From: a virus | Virus record (IMG/VR): IMGVR_UViG_3300008266_001443 | Span: 1 to 21,978 of that record | Strand: one strand, 5' to 3' | DNA: 21,978 bases | Shown: piece by piece, positions 21,831 to 21,978 of the stretch | Layout: each line of letters begins with the position of its first letter | Position numbering within the stretch: the stretch's first letter is position 1 | Made by a program: the position numbers and the translations under genes | Notes under the pieces: generated by a model | Told to the model about the DNA's origin: nothing | What the model saw: the letters and a program-made list of their open reading frames with translations, nothing else | The model's database searches: none

Positions 21831-21978
21831 CTAATCATTATATGTTTCAAAATCTTCAATTTCGTTTAATTGATCAATCATTGAATCTAAATCTTCATAC
21901 ATTTGATGTAAATCAATGTTGTGAGCTTTATCAATATTATCTACACATAAATTAGATGCTTTTTTCAATAAATCAATA
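21831..21978 (-). CDS. Small acidic helical protein, C-terminal part (5' end outside window)
   Basis: The frame is open from the right edge to TAG at 21831-21833, giving 48 visible residues (for example ASNLCVDNIDKAHN, then LDSMIDQLNEIEDFETYND). It is acidic and likely two helices. No start is visible, so the full length is unknown. It ends 17 nt before motif copy 4, in line with the pattern of short genes each followed by the next promoter-like motif. Confidence 0.6.
   Translation of the reverse strand, partial: IDLLKKASNLCVDNIDKAHNIDLHQMYEDLDSMIDQLNEIEDFETYND

Overview
The window is about 22 kb of an AT-rich genome in which essentially every gene lies on the minus strand, so transcription runs from high to low coordinates. 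It looks like part of a large contractile-tailed (T4-superfamily) bacteriophage. Recognisable T4-type parts are a gp25-like baseplate wedge protein, a gp6/J-like wedge protein, a gp5-like central-spike OB-fold protein and a gp55-like late sigma factor. The host cannot be read directly. A-rich leaders without a GGAGG ribosome-binding site would fit Bacteroidota, but this is an inference.

Following transcription: (1) 21978-19990 is an accessory, probably early, block of very small genes: a partial ORF, a 64-aa protein, a 95-aa protein with three AT-hook-like repeats, a 58-aa protein, three overlapping or closely spaced microproteins and a leader/terminator element. A shared motif (minus strand ATTATATTwAA, best form GCATTATATTTAAA) sits in front of most of them. 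A 327-nt gene-free stretch (20573-20899) has unusual composition. (2) 19990-17422 holds a 141-aa helical protein, a 66-aa coiled coil, an HD-domain hydrolase, a bidirectional terminator, a small membrane protein and the late sigma factor. (3) 17392-11512 is the baseplate block: a 120-aa helical protein, spike, a 275-aa unknown, a 341-aa protein with two hydrophobic segments, gp25 and gp6. (4) 11502-574 holds the distal tail and adsorption genes: a DNRLRE/Ig-like protein, a coiled-coil protein, a 1060-aa protein with a gpI-like motif and LamG-like domain, a 1019-aa protein, a 217-aa protein and two related 309- and 475-aa proteins. (5) 574-1 holds a GIY-YIG-type nuclease and the start of a probable DNA primase, where replication genes begin.

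Late genes are packed with 1-8 nt overlaps (TAATG, TGATG, ATGGCTGA, ATGGCTAA), implying translational coupling. The sigma factor directly precedes the baseplate operon it presumably helps transcribe.

The most unusual signal is at 13781-13930. The 341-aa gene ends two codons after an in-frame T TTA AAA slippery heptamer. The -1 frame stays open for 47 protein-like codons and stops exactly at the TAATG start of gp25, with no ATG near its beginning. This suggests a programmed -1 frameshift making a 386-aa form. A non-ATG gene or an assembly error are the alternatives. Other notable points are a shared 14-mer (TTTTGGAGGCC[T/A]AG) just after two unrelated genes, a tail protein that lacks the C-terminal end seen in its paralogue, and a promoter motif / 6-codon ORF / terminator arrangement at 19998-20102.
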